A stretch of DNA of 35,690 nucleotides from an uncultured Fidelibacterota bacterium (GCA_913041945.1 CAJWIT010000012.1:1-35690); one strand, 5' to 3'; counted from the first letter of the stretch, positions 25,010 to 34,276 are shown. Numbers and translations are program-made. The notes: a model not told the origin generated them from the sequence alone.

Positions 25010-27490
25010 ATGAAGAAAACCGCGATTATTTTTCTAACTTTTTCCCTCTGTTTAGCCGCAGATGATATGACAAAGAAAGCACAAAAGATCCTTAAGGATA
25101 TGCGGCAAGAGATCAGCAAAATGAAGCCCTCCTTGCAAAATATGCAGCCGTCAGCCAACTCCCATCAGAACCAAGCTCCCTCATCTCGAGATCCGGAAGA
25201 TCTCTATGGAACTTGGTATAATGAAAGTCTTGAGTCGTCCCTTTACGTTACATCGGGAACCGATCAAACCTTTCCAGATTTTATGGACATCTTGGGCCTG
25301 GAAGAGTCAAACGGCGGGATTGCTGTAACCGGATCTGCAGAAGATTCCTTAACATATATGTTTGCATCGTTTTTACTTGAAAACGAAGAGGAAGAAGGTG
25401 ATAGCACTGACAACGGCCCTCTAGACGCGATGCTGATTATGAATGTGAGTTTGATGGAGTTCATGGAGGGCATGGAGGGGGATACAATCATGGATGCGAT
25501 GGTGCTCTTACTCGCCTTTTCAGACAGCGCTGAAAATGAAGTGAATCCGGATATTGCCGGTTTTTCAACATCTCTTGACTTTGATGATGGAGGACTTTTT
25601 GCCATAGGTGAGGATGTGTCTGGTGCAGTCACCTAGGACTCCACCGATTGGAGTGTAACTATTGATGGTTTGACTTTTTTCAATGAAGAAGGAGATTCAT
25701 CATTTTTTGCTTTATCAGGAACCATCGCACCGGATATGGTCGAACTCACCGCCGGTGAGCCAACGGAAGTTCCGTTCCTGGGGAATCTGGTAGATCATGA
25801 GGATTGGTATTGGGTCTTTAATGAAGACGGGACTGGATGGGAAATCTCTATTGGTGAAGATGAGTGGGGTTCCTACTCCGATTCGACGGAGTTAACGTGG
25901 AGTGCTACAGATAGTTCTCTCTTCTTAATATTGTATAATGAATCGATAGATTCTCTATTTTTTGCTTATTCGGTTGTGAATGATTCCTTATTTCTTGAAG
26001 GCCTGTATTATCCATGTGGAGATGTTCCCATCGAAGAATGTGAAATTTATGACAATGATGGAGGTCTAAGTTACCTCCTACTTTTGGAAGACATGGAAGA
26101 CATTTATTTTATGATCGATTTGGTTTGGAGGCGGGATAATGGTGGTGATGATTTCCCTGAATGTTTAACAGATTGTGATGGATTTGAGGAATGGATTGAC
26201 AATTCACCTGGTGATAATGGAACAGATTTTTGCAATTGGTTACTTGATACTATAATTCCTAGTGGATGTGGAGATGACTGTCAAGATGATTTAGAAGTCA
26301 TGGAAGTATTAGATACATTTCCTCCAATATGTGAGGAGTGTCTTGCAGCTGGCGATTGTGATGAAGTAATTTCAGATTTATGGGATGATGATGAGGGAGA
26401 GGTTACTGTAGATTACAATGAAGGCTGGAACCTGGTAAGCCTGCCCGTGGCAGTATGGGATTCAACATATTCTTCTATCTATCCAGATGCCGTTCCCGGT
26501 ACCCTCTATGGCTTTGATGGTGCCTATGTACCTGAGGCTGCACTTGAAAACGGTGATGGATACTGGCTCTTTTTTGATGCAGAAGGCTCTACCGATGTAA
26601 GCGGAAATCCCATTGACCAGGTTCCAATCTTCCTGTCTGAAGGATGGAATCTCATGGGAAGCCTCTCTTCTGTCTTCGAATCACCTTCCATTAGTGATCC
26701 CGGCGGCATTATCGTGCCGGGAACTATTTACGGCTACAATGGTGCTTACTACAATGCTGATGCTATTGACCCCGGGAAAGGCTACTGGGTCAACGCTTCT
26801 GCGGATGGACAGGTTACACTAAATAGCGATGGCACTGCACGGATTAAACCTTTTGTTGACCGCACTGCAGATGCTAATGTCATCAGGTTCAACGGTATGC
26901 CACTCTACTTTGGAGTGACCATACCTGAAAATGAATTGCAGAGTTATGAATTGCCTCCCAGACCACCAGCAGGTGCTTCTGATGTACGATTTAAGGGTAA
27001 CATCAGGATTGGAGGGGAAAACAGCGAAATAGAGGTAATGAGCCCTCATGAAACCATTGCCATCAGCTATGATGTGGTCTTAGATGCAGGTGAGTACATG
27101 CACTGGGTACTGGGCACTGGAAGCGGTGAGGAATATATTCTTGAGCAGAATGGTGAGATTACGGTACCAACGGAGGACACATTTACCTTGGAAAGAAAGG
27201 CCATTATACCAATTGCCTATACACTCCACCAGAACTACCCAAATCCCTTCAACCCCATCACAAGCCTCAGATACGACCTGCCAGAACAGGCACAGGTCAT
27301 GCTTACAGTATACGACTTAATGGGCAGGGAAGTCACTCAACTTGTAAATACTGTCCAGGAAGCAGGCTTCAGGTTAGTGCAATGGAATGCTACTGATTCC
27401 TTTGGCAAACCAGTAAGCGCAGGAGTCTACCTTTACCAGATTCGTGCTGGTGAGTTTGTGCAGACAAGGAAGATGGTGCTGTTGAAGTAA
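25010..27490 (+). pseudogene. Secreted sorting-tail protein gene interrupted by one in-frame TAG
   Basis: A single frame of about 826 codons with TAG at 25634-25636 (codon 209). Translation before and after the stop is continuous in style. The upstream part has a signal peptide (MKKTAIIFLTFSLCLA), a helical segment and an acidic Ser/Thr-rich domain. The downstream part continues (LTFFNEEGDSSFFALSGT), with a Cys-rich acidic region (eight Cys, about codons 380-455 of the joined frame). Then come two tandem 'EGWNL...GT.YG..GAY...GYW' repeats and a sorting tail at 27236-27490. A start at TTG 25670 for the second part would lack a signal peptide, so the second half would not be exported alone. The lesion may be a real nonsense mutation (CAG to TAG is one transition) or an assembly error. 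TAG ends several normal genes here, so general recoding is unlikely. Function unknown. Confidence 0.8.
27236..27490 (+). repeat. Sorting-tail coding module, copy 2
   Basis: The DNA counterpart of 24490-24744, same length (255 bases) and ending at the stop codon. The protein tails differ at only a few positions (for example VAQLVNTTQEAGY versus VTQLVNTVQEAGF). Confidence 0.85.
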
Positions 27491-27512
27491 GAATCTGTTT
27501 TTAATTTGGTTT

Positions 27513-27543
27513 AAAAAAGGCGTGTTTTTGCACGCCTTTTTTT
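27513..27543 (+). terminator. Strong rho-independent terminator
   Basis: AAAAAAGGCGTG at 27513-27524 and CACGCCTTTTTT from 27531 form a perfect 12-bp stem with loop TTTTTG, ending in a T run. It follows the sorting-tail gene by 22 bases and closes the accessory block. Confidence 0.92.
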
Positions 27544-27643
27544 ATTTATTGTCAACGGGTTCTGGAAAATGCATTTCTGGGAATATTAAAACAAAATATA
27601 TCCGTGGGATAGTGTTGGAAGACACAATTATTTTTTGCCTCAC

Positions 27644-30016
27644 ATGAGAATGAAATTACCGATCTCTCATTTCAGGCGATATCCCATGGGGTGGCTCTCC
27701 ATTGCCTTCGTTTCAGGAATTTTGAATGCTTTTTTGCTGCACTATACATTGTATGCATTAATCACATCTGTTTTCTTTTTTCTGTTTTTACTCAAATCCA
27801 AAACTGATAATGCCTTCATCCTGTTTCTTTTGCTTACAATGTGGAACATTGGCTGGGCATATCATTCTTTTACATTAGATATCATGGATGAAAAAAGCGG
27901 TCTTGCGGGTCATTTCAATGATTATGATGTTTCCTTTAAAGGGGTTCTGCTTTCAAAAGGTGATACTCGGTCAGGGCAAAGGCTCCTTTTGGAAAACAGC
28001 CTGCTTTCATCAGAAACAATGTATACAACTCGGGATATCCAGTATTTTGTGTATTCATCGAATAGTACCATTGGTTCAATAGGCGATACGATCGAAGGGA
28101 AAGGAATTTTCCTTGCTTTTTTTGGGAAAAGAAACCCGGGAGATTTTGATTTCCGTTTATTTAATTACAGGAAAGGTATCTTCGGAAAAATTTACCAGGA
28201 TGATGAGACAGAGCTTTTCATAACTGAACCAGAAGGGTGGAGTCATTTATCTTCATTAGCTGATGTACGGAATTCGGTAAGGTCAATCTTTTCCCGAAAA
28301 ACCGATAGTGATGTTGCCGGTCTCCTGTCTGCGTTGATTCTTGGGGATAAATCCTCCGTAGATCCTGAGCTGAAAGATGCCTTTATTGAGACAGGGGTTA
28401 TTCATGTCCTGGCAGTATCCGGTCTCCATGTGGGATATGTTTTGATCATTCTATTGTTTTTTTCAAAAATCTTCAGGATTCCCTGGGGGTGGGACAGGCT
28501 GGGAATCATTCTTGGCTTAGGAGGTTTTATCCTGTTAACAGGCGGAAAGGCCAGTGTTGTCCGGGCTTCCATCATGGCTGGGCTCTATATTTTGGCCCCT
28601 GTCTTGAACCGACCGATTAATGCGTGGAATATTATATCGTCTGCTGGATTTTTGATTCTCTTATGGAACCCGGTACTGATCGCTGATACTGGTTTTTTAC
28701 TGAGTTTCGCTGCTGTTATTTCAATTGTCTTCTTTTTAGGAATATTCGAAAATATTCTGCCGGAAAAGCTCAAAGTAAGTCACGTTCATAATGGTGCAGT
28801 GAGATTCATCTGGGGCCTTTTCCTTGTTTCCGTTTCTGCCCAAATTGGGACCCTTCCATTTACAGCCTGGTATTTTGGCCGAATTCCTATCATTTCACTC
28901 ATTGCTAATGTTATAATAGTTCCCCTTATTGGAATCCTGGTTGCACTGGGATTTGCAATATTATTGCTGGGATGTATTCCCTTTTTAAGCTCTGGCTGGG
29001 CGGAATCAGCTTGGATTGTAACAAAGGGTATCCAATGGTGTTCAGGTTTTTTTTCATCCGTTCCATTTGCTTCTATACCAATCCAGGGTCTTCATTTGGT
29101 TCATTTAGTCCAATACGGCCTGATCGTTATGTTTCTGTTTATGGTCTTTCAAAAACAGTATAGGGGAAAAACTATTTTAGCCGGCGTATTATTTATCACC
29201 ATTAGTGTTTGGACATGGAGCCTGAAAAAAAAAGGTCTGGATATAGTATTTTTGGATGTAGGACAGGGCGATTCAGCCATTATTCAGTTTGAAAATGGGA
29301 AAACAATGCTTGTGGATGCAGGACAGCGAAATTGGAACAGAGATTATGGAGAGCAGGTTGTGATTCCATCAGCCAGATATTTGGGAGTGAAGCGGTTCAA
29401 CTGGGTGGTTATGACCCATCCTCACAGCGATCATATTGGGGGACTTGTTTCTGTCCTCGAAGCTGTACCTGTTGATACAGTTTGGGATACATTTTCAGAA
29501 TATGGTTCCTGGACATATAACCAACTTCTTGAATCATTTAAACAAAAAGGTGTTGTCTACCGTCAGCCAAATCGTGGAGAAACAATTTTTATTGATGAGA
29601 AAACCTCATTGCAGATTCTGGCTCCAGATTCTACCATGGTGAAAAATGAACATAACGTAAACAATATGAGCATTGTTTTCCGATTGATTCATGGCAAGGT
29701 AACTGTGCTTTTCACCGGGGACCTGGAAAAAGAAGGAGATCACTTGCTTTTATCTCTCCAATCGTATTTAGATTCTGACGTTTTGAAAGTAGCTCATCAT
29801 GGTTCAATAACAAGCACAACTCAACCTTTGCTGGACATGATCACACCTGAACTTGCGATAATTTCAGTAGGAAGAAAGAATAAATTCAAACATCCTTCAC
29901 CGATTGTCATACAGCGATTGATGGATGCAAATGTCCGAATCCACCGAACGGATAGAGATGGTGCAATCTGGTTGCATTCAGACGGGAAATCAATTAAGGA
30001 ATTCGCATGGCGCTGA
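27644..30016 (+). CDS. comEC: DNA internalization/competence protein ComEC/Rec2
   Basis: About 790 residues, full length for ComEC. The start is put at ATG 27644; ATG 27650 is also possible and the upstream TTG 27635 unlikely. The N-terminal part has two or three hydrophobic segments and an OB-like domain (about 70-190). The ComEC core follows with LLSALILGDKSSVDPELKDAFIETGVIHVLAVSGLHVG and a run of helices. The C-terminal third is a metallo-beta-lactamase domain: LDVGQGDSAIIQ, VMTHPHSDHIGG, TVLFTGDLEKEG and LKVAHHGS. ComEC forms the inner-membrane channel for single-stranded DNA in natural transformation, and the beta-lactamase domain is thought to degrade the other strand. Its end overlaps the RNase HII gene by 10 bases. 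Confidence 0.95.
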   Translation: MRMKLPISHFRRYPMGWLSIAFVSGILNAFLLHYTLYALITSVFFFLFLLKSKTDNAFILFLLLTMWNIGWAYHSFTLDIMDEKSGLAGHFNDYDVSFKGVLLSKGDTRSGQRLLLENSLLSSETMYTTRDIQYFVYSSNSTIGSIGDTIEGKGIFLAFFGKRNPGDFDFRLFNYRKGIFGKIYQDDETELFITEPEGWSHLSSLADVRNSVRSIFSRKTDSDVAGLLSALILGDKSSVDPELKDAFIETGVIHVLAVSGLHVGYVLIILLFFSKIFRIPWGWDRLGIILGLGGFILLTGGKASVVRASIMAGLYILAPVLNRPINAWNIISSAGFLILLWNPVLIADTGFLLSFAAVISIVFFLGIFENILPEKLKVSHVHNGAVRFIWGLFLVSVSAQIGTLPFTAWYFGRIPIISLIANVIIVPLIGILVALGFAILLLGCIPFLSSGWAESAWIVTKGIQWCSGFFSSVPFASIPIQGLHLVHLVQYGLIVMFLFMVFQKQYRGKTILAGVLFITISVWTWSLKKKGLDIVFLDVGQGDSAIIQFENGKTMLVDAGQRNWNRDYGEQVVIPSARYLGVKRFNWVVMTHPHSDHIGGLVSVLEAVPVDTVWDTFSEYGSWTYNQLLESFKQKGVVYRQPNRGETIFIDEKTSLQILAPDSTMVKNEHNVNNMSIVFRLIHGKVTVLFTGDLEKEGDHLLLSLQSYLDSDVLKVAHHGSITSTTQPLLDMITPELAIISVGRKNKFKHPSPIVIQRLMDANVRIHRTDRDGAIWLHSDGKSIKEFAWR

Positions 30017-30939
30017 TTGCCGGCGTAGATGAAGCGGGCAGGGGCCCCCTGGCAGGCCCAGTAGCGGCTGCAGCGGTCATTCTCCCTGAAGATCATTCCA
30101 TAGCTGGGCTTAACGATTCAAAAAAGTTGTCTCCTAAAAAACGTGAAATGCTCTATGACCAGATAATGAATCAGGCCCTTGCAGTTGGAATTGGCACTGT
30201 AGATGAGAAAACCATTGATCATGTGAATATTTTGAACGGAACCTACAAGGCGATGCGCATGGCTCTTGGGGATTTAGATGTCCAGCCGGATCACGCTTTA
30301 ATTGACGGATTTCCTCTTCCGGACCAGATCATCCCGAATAAAGGGATAATCAAGGGAGATGAGAAGATTGAAGTTATCCAGGCTGCTTCTATTATCGCAA
30401 AGGTTACACGTGATAGAATTATGGATAAATACGATGTTATTTTCCCTGAATACGGTTTTTCCGGTAACAAGGGTTATGGAACGCTCAAACATATGGATGC
30501 TTTAAAAAAGTGGAAAGCGACTCCGATTCATCGGAAGTCATTCAAACCTGTCAGAGATAATTTTCCCACTATATCCTGGTATAGGAAACATCGCCGAATT
30601 GGCTGGATCGGAGAGAAACTGGCAGCACTTTTCCTTATGAAAAAGTGTTATGAAATCAAATCGATGAATGAATATTGTGCACCCTATGGAGAGCTTGACC
30701 TGATCGCTGAAAAAAATGACGAAATTGTTTTCGTAGAAGTAAAAACAGTTTCAAAGGAACAATTAGGTTCGCCGGAATTAAAAATCGATGCTGAGAAAAT
30801 CTCAAAACTGGAAAAAGCAATTGACTCATATTTAATGAAAAATGATATAACGAAAGATATTCGACTGGATATTGTCACAGTATTTTTAAGGAAGGGAAGA
30901 CCCATTATAAATCATTATAAAGGAATTGACATTTGTTGA
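30007..30939 (+). CDS. rnhB: Ribonuclease HII fused to a YraN/UPF0102 nuclease-like domain
   Basis: A 310-residue fusion. Residues 1-190 are RNase HII: GVDEAGRGPLAGPVAAAAVIL with acidic Asp8 and Glu9 and the GRG motif (11-13), LIDGF with Asp100, ASIIAKVTRDR with Asp136, and the family C-terminal HRKSF. Residues 195-310 are the YraN/UPF0102 fold: GWIGEKLAALFLMKKCYEI, then YGELDLIAEKNDEIVFVEVKTV with the restriction-like GE.D...E.K pattern. RNase HII removes ribonucleotides from DNA. YraN is usually a separate neighbouring gene; here there is no stop or frameshift between them. The overlap with comEC links it to DNA uptake or repair. Confidence 0.93.
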   Translation: MALIAGVDEAGRGPLAGPVAAAAVILPEDHSIAGLNDSKKLSPKKREMLYDQIMNQALAVGIGTVDEKTIDHVNILNGTYKAMRMALGDLDVQPDHALIDGFPLPDQIIPNKGIIKGDEKIEVIQAASIIAKVTRDRIMDKYDVIFPEYGFSGNKGYGTLKHMDALKKWKATPIHRKSFKPVRDNFPTISWYRKHRRIGWIGEKLAALFLMKKCYEIKSMNEYCAPYGELDLIAEKNDEIVFVEVKTVSKEQLGSPELKIDAEKISKLEKAIDSYLMKNDITKDIRLDIVTVFLRKGRPIINHYKGIDIC

Positions 30940-30999
30940 TATTTCAATATTGCATCACACATAACCTTTGTAAATTAATTTGGTTGAATCGTAAATAAC

Positions 31000-32001
31000 A
31001 TGCTGAAAAAATCAAAGAAAATCATTCGAGAGGCCCGGTCACTAGCAACGCTGGTATTGATTGTATTTCTCCTGAAAGTTACAATTGTCGAAGCCTATAT
31101 TGTGCCCACCGGCAGTATGGAAGACACCATCATGACGGGAGATTTTCTCATAGGAAGCCGGTTTAATTATGGAATGCGATCTCCGGATTGGATCGGGATT
31201 CCCTACACGGATAAAGGATTTGATATCCCCTATATTCGCTTTCCAAAATTCAAGGAGCCAAGACAGGGGGATGTTATTATCTTTAAATACCCGAGAGACA
31301 GGTATTATAAGTATGTAAAACGATGTATAGCCGAACCAGGTGACAGTGTAAAAATCGAAGCAAGAAAAGTTTTTGTAAATGGTATTGAATATCCATTATC
31401 GGAAAATGGGAAATTCGTTTCGCCGATGATGCCGGAAGGTTTTCAACAAAACAGGATGTTCCATAGTAGTTTTGGAATAAATAAAGATCATTTTAAAACG
31501 TTTCGTATCCCTCAAAAAGGGGATCACTACACAATTGTTGACGGCATACCATTTATTAACGGTGAAAAATCAGATTGGCGTTTTCTTTTACCTTTGATCC
31601 TCCTTGATGGTCATTCAGCCACATTGGAAAATCAAGCAGTTGCATATCATTTCACTATGACTGATCCAAATGACCTTTTCCGGCGAAAAGGCACGCGGGA
31701 GGTGTACAATGATTATTTTCCCGATGGAACTTGGATTAATCCATGGTCAGCTTCAATTAAAGATGAAGATTTTCAATTTTTACATGTTGATGGAAAATTG
31801 GTAAAAGAAATGGATTCCTATACCATAAAACAGGATTATTACTGGGCGATGGGTGATAATCGTGATGACAGCCTTGATTCCCGTTTCTGGGGATTTGTTC
31901 CGTTTAATCATATTCTTGGAGAGGCTCTTTTTGTGTATTTCTCTCTCAATTTGGATACCTGGATTCCAAGATTCAATCGAATAGCTACAGTATTGAAATG
32001 A
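31000..32001 (+). CDS. lepB: Signal peptidase I
   Basis: 333 residues. One N-terminal membrane segment (about 15-31), then box B PTGSMEDTI with catalytic Ser39, box D YVKRCIAEPGDSV with catalytic Lys107 and box E MGDNRDDSLDSR near residue 284. Between boxes D and E there is an insertion of about 150 residues, as in larger Gram-negative LepB forms, containing hydrophilic loops such as RRKGTREVYNDYFPDG. It cleaves signal peptides at the outer face of the inner membrane. No other secretion gene is adjacent. No strong ribosome site is seen. Confidence 0.95.
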   Translation: MLKKSKKIIREARSLATLVLIVFLLKVTIVEAYIVPTGSMEDTIMTGDFLIGSRFNYGMRSPDWIGIPYTDKGFDIPYIRFPKFKEPRQGDVIIFKYPRDRYYKYVKRCIAEPGDSVKIEARKVFVNGIEYPLSENGKFVSPMMPEGFQQNRMFHSSFGINKDHFKTFRIPQKGDHYTIVDGIPFINGEKSDWRFLLPLILLDGHSATLENQAVAYHFTMTDPNDLFRRKGTREVYNDYFPDGTWINPWSASIKDEDFQFLHVDGKLVKEMDSYTIKQDYYWAMGDNRDDSLDSRFWGFVPFNHILGEALFVYFSLNLDTWIPRFNRIATVLK

Positions 32002-32091
32002 TATTTTTCACCTTGCCTGTTCTTTCCAATGATGTGTATTTTGCTGACCGTTCAAAAGTGTAACCGTAATGAAACCTGAAGTAGAAATAAA

Positions 32092-32808
32092 ATGAAACTC
32101 TGCCTACACCTTATTATACTCATAATACCTTTGGCCCTGGCAACCTCTCAAGAAGTTAAAGGGACTTCTCCAACGGGTACTACCGTTGTAGAAATTGATG
32201 AAGCCACATCGGCTGTTAAGGAAGGAATACCTGATACCTTAGCACTTCAACCGGAAATAATGGGGCTTGACTATGGATATAAAGGATTTATCTGGGGGAG
32301 TCCAAAGGGCACAATCCCCCAAATGCCTTATATGAATTCTTATGAATTGAACAGTGACAGTTCTTCGATTATATTTTCTGGCAATCTGGGACCTGATGAG
32401 GTAACGATGGAGTACGTTTTTGGGGATAGCGGATTATGGAAAGTGGACATTAGCTATGTGCTCGATCCTTTTGATCTGGATAGGCAAATCCATGATTTTC
32501 ATAGGGTTGCAAACGTTATTACTGAAATTTATGGCCCACCTGTTTCGTCTCAACAAACAGAATCGGGCCCTGGCTTGTCTTATAATAATGAACCAACTAT
32601 TCATTATTCCAGAGCATTTTTTATGTCTTCCTGGGTTGAAGTACCGAGCCGAATTGAACTAATCTTACATTCTTTGATACAGCTGAATATGACTGATTTT
32701 CCAATTATCAATGACAAAACAAGTTTATTGCGACTGGTGTATTACAATCCAGATTATATGCTTCAAACAAATGACGATGAATATCCATCTATCTTTGATT
32801 TGTATTAA
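32092..32808 (+). CDS. Secreted protein of unknown function
   Basis: 238 residues with a signal peptide (MKLCLHLIILIIPLALATSQ). After a Thr/Ser-rich linker, the globular part starts YGYKGFIWGSPKGTIPQ. The 'F.WG....' opening, with a later MEYVFGDSGLWKVDISY strand pair, resembles a class of small exported proteins annotated only as hypothetical. I know no function. It begins 90 bases after lepB, with no clear Shine-Dalgarno, and precedes two coiled-coil genes on the same strand. Confidence 0.75.
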   Translation: MKLCLHLIILIIPLALATSQEVKGTSPTGTTVVEIDEATSAVKEGIPDTLALQPEIMGLDYGYKGFIWGSPKGTIPQMPYMNSYELNSDSSSIIFSGNLGPDEVTMEYVFGDSGLWKVDISYVLDPFDLDRQIHDFHRVANVITEIYGPPVSSQQTESGPGLSYNNEPTIHYSRAFFMSSWVEVPSRIELILHSLIQLNMTDFPIINDKTSLLRLVYYNPDYMLQTNDDEYPSIFDLY

Positions 32809-32888
32809 TCTAAGATGAAAATATTCTGAATACTTGGTTGCTGACACTGAATTTTATCCTATTTTTTTATTTGGATTAATTTATTTTT

Positions 32889-33230
32889 ATGAGTATAAAC
32901 TTTGACAATAAGGATGATCGTATGGGTTATCTGAATGAAAAGATGGATAACCTTTTAGATGGGATCGACGAACAGTACGGCAAGGCTTTATTTGATGAGT
33001 TGATAGTAAGATTAAAAAACACCGTTGTTGATTTTAACGAAGAGGTTCAGGGTATGACCAATCAATTAAAATCATCAACTGATAAAAGATCACAATTAAT
33101 AGAAAAAATAAAATTATCTATTGATGATGATAGTGAAGAAGAAGCGATTGAAGAACCAGAAACTGAACCAGCTGCCCGTGAACTCACCGAGTGGGAAAAG
33201 CGTTTAGAATCCTTAGAAAATAATAGGTAG
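32889..33230 (+). CDS. Small coiled-coil protein of unknown function
   Basis: 113 residues, no signal peptide and no membrane segment. Residues 10-80 are strongly helical with hydrophobic spacing (MGYLNEKMDNLLDGIDEQYGKALFDELIVRLKNTVVDF). An acidic stretch DDDSEEEAIEEPETEPA follows, and then LTEWEKRLESLE. It is seven bases upstream of a membrane-anchored coiled-coil gene, so the two may interact. Not recognised. Confidence 0.75.
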   Translation: MSINFDNKDDRMGYLNEKMDNLLDGIDEQYGKALFDELIVRLKNTVVDFNEEVQGMTNQLKSSTDKRSQLIEKIKLSIDDDSEEEAIEEPETEPAARELTEWEKRLESLENNR

Positions 33231-33237
33231 AAATCTC

Positions 33238-33768
33238 ATGAGTATTAAAGATAAAATCATTTTTAGTATAATGTTTCTTTTGATTGCCGGCGGTGCATAT
33301 ATCCAGTTTAGCTATTTCCAGGCTATGGATCGAATGGCTATGATGGAAGCCGAACAAATCAAGCATGTAGATGAGGTAAACAAGGAGTTTAGAGAGGATT
33401 TAAGAAAATTAAATTTACAATTTATAGGCCGCGGGAAACATTTACGAAAAGCCCAGGAAGATATTATTGCCAACACGGAGTTGATTCATTCTACAGCTGA
33501 TTCACTGGGTGGCTTAATTGAAGATGTTGCATTTAATTTAAGTGAATTAGATCGGGAAGTTCAAAAACATTTCAGCTCAATTGAAGAGGAGATCAGTGAT
33601 TTGAAAGACGATTTCAAAAGCGAACGGAGAAAAAACTCACGGAAATTATCTGATATAGATCAATCGATCACTACCTTACAGAATGATCTGAAAGAAATTG
33701 AAAATTTAAGCCTCATTCAAAAGGAAAAAGCGAAAGCGAAAACTGAAGCTGAAAAGAATAAAAAATAG
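33238..33768 (+). CDS. Single-pass membrane protein with long coiled coil
   Basis: 176 residues. One hydrophobic segment at about 8-25 (IIFSIMFLLIAGGAYIQFSYF), then about 120 residues of charged helix with heptad-like pattern (EDLRKLNLQFIGRGKHLRKAQEDII ... LSELDREVQKHFSSIEEEISDLKDDFKSERRK) and a Lys/Ala/Glu tail. It should be anchored in the inner membrane with a rod-like periplasmic domain, or the reverse orientation. Not a recognised family. It pairs with the preceding soluble coiled-coil gene. Confidence 0.75.
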   Translation: MSIKDKIIFSIMFLLIAGGAYIQFSYFQAMDRMAMMEAEQIKHVDEVNKEFREDLRKLNLQFIGRGKHLRKAQEDIIANTELIHSTADSLGGLIEDVAFNLSELDREVQKHFSSIEEEISDLKDDFKSERRKNSRKLSDIDQSITTLQNDLKEIENLSLIQKEKAKAKTEAEKNKK

Positions 33769-33931
33769 TCTGTGTTATAGTTGAATGAAAATGTGTTTGG
33801 TGTTTAAGTCTTTAGATTACTGCCCCATTTTTAACTTAAAGTAGTCCTTTATATCACACAAGTATAATCTTAAAAGTGTGTTGGTTATATCCAATAATTA
33901 TTGAGAGAAAAGTTACCTTATAGAAAAAAAT

Positions 33932-33977
33932 GGGGTAGACTTCACAATGACCTCGGGACAAGGTGAATGTCTACCCC
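33932..33977. repeat. Long inverted repeat (candidate structured RNA or terminator)
   Basis: GGGGTAGACTTCAC at 33932-33945 pairs with GTGAATGTCTACCCC at 33963-33977 through 14 base pairs, with one bulged T and a 17-base loop. A further GGGGTA occurs at 34015. No T run follows, so it is not a standard terminator. It could be a regulatory RNA, REP-type element or mobile hairpin. Confidence 0.65.
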
Positions 33978-34100
33978 CTTCCACATACCAAAGGCACCAA
34001 ACCAGCACCTTCATGGGGTAAAGTAATAGTTTAAGCCGGTAAAATGCAATCATTTTTTTTAATTCCCAATTTCTATTTATTGTTTTTTGGTAATAAATGA

Positions 34101-34116
34101 TGTGACGTGTGTCACA
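34101..34116. promoter_or_regulatory. Perfect CRP/FNR-type palindrome TGTGA-N6-TCACA
   Basis: TGTGACGTGTGTCACA matches exactly the E. coli CRP consensus half-sites with a six-base spacer, and AATGA...TCATT flank it. It is 160 bases upstream of the lipoprotein start at 34277 and 333 bases after the preceding gene. A CRP-family regulator could use it to control the surface-protein genes; this is inference from the motif. Confidence 0.5.
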
Positions 34117-34276
34117 GCTCATTTTGATATTTATCTTATAAAGATGTATTATCTTATGGCGCATTAGATTATAGAATCGACAATAAAGGTCACATTATGC
34201 AATGCAGATTTTTTTTACTTAGCTCTCATCCAGCTTTATGAGGGAATTTCTTTCCTAAAACGTTGTGTGTAATGAA

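Larger units (their letters stand above)
33769..34276. other. Long non-coding region
   Basis: About 500 bases without a convincing gene. It holds the inverted repeat at 33932-33977 and a CRP-type palindrome at 34101-34116. The rest is AT-rich and I see no other defined element. Confidence 0.6.

Noticed and set aside
25010-27490. Amber (TAG) recoding or suppression
   Set aside because: TAG ends other apparent genes in the window, for example at 332, 3784, 15415, 22479 and 33768, so a global recoding is not plausible.
33913-34164. Minus-strand ORF of 83 codons in the intergenic region
   Set aside because: It runs over the hairpin and the CRP-like palindrome, has a composition unlike the neighbours and no ribosome site.
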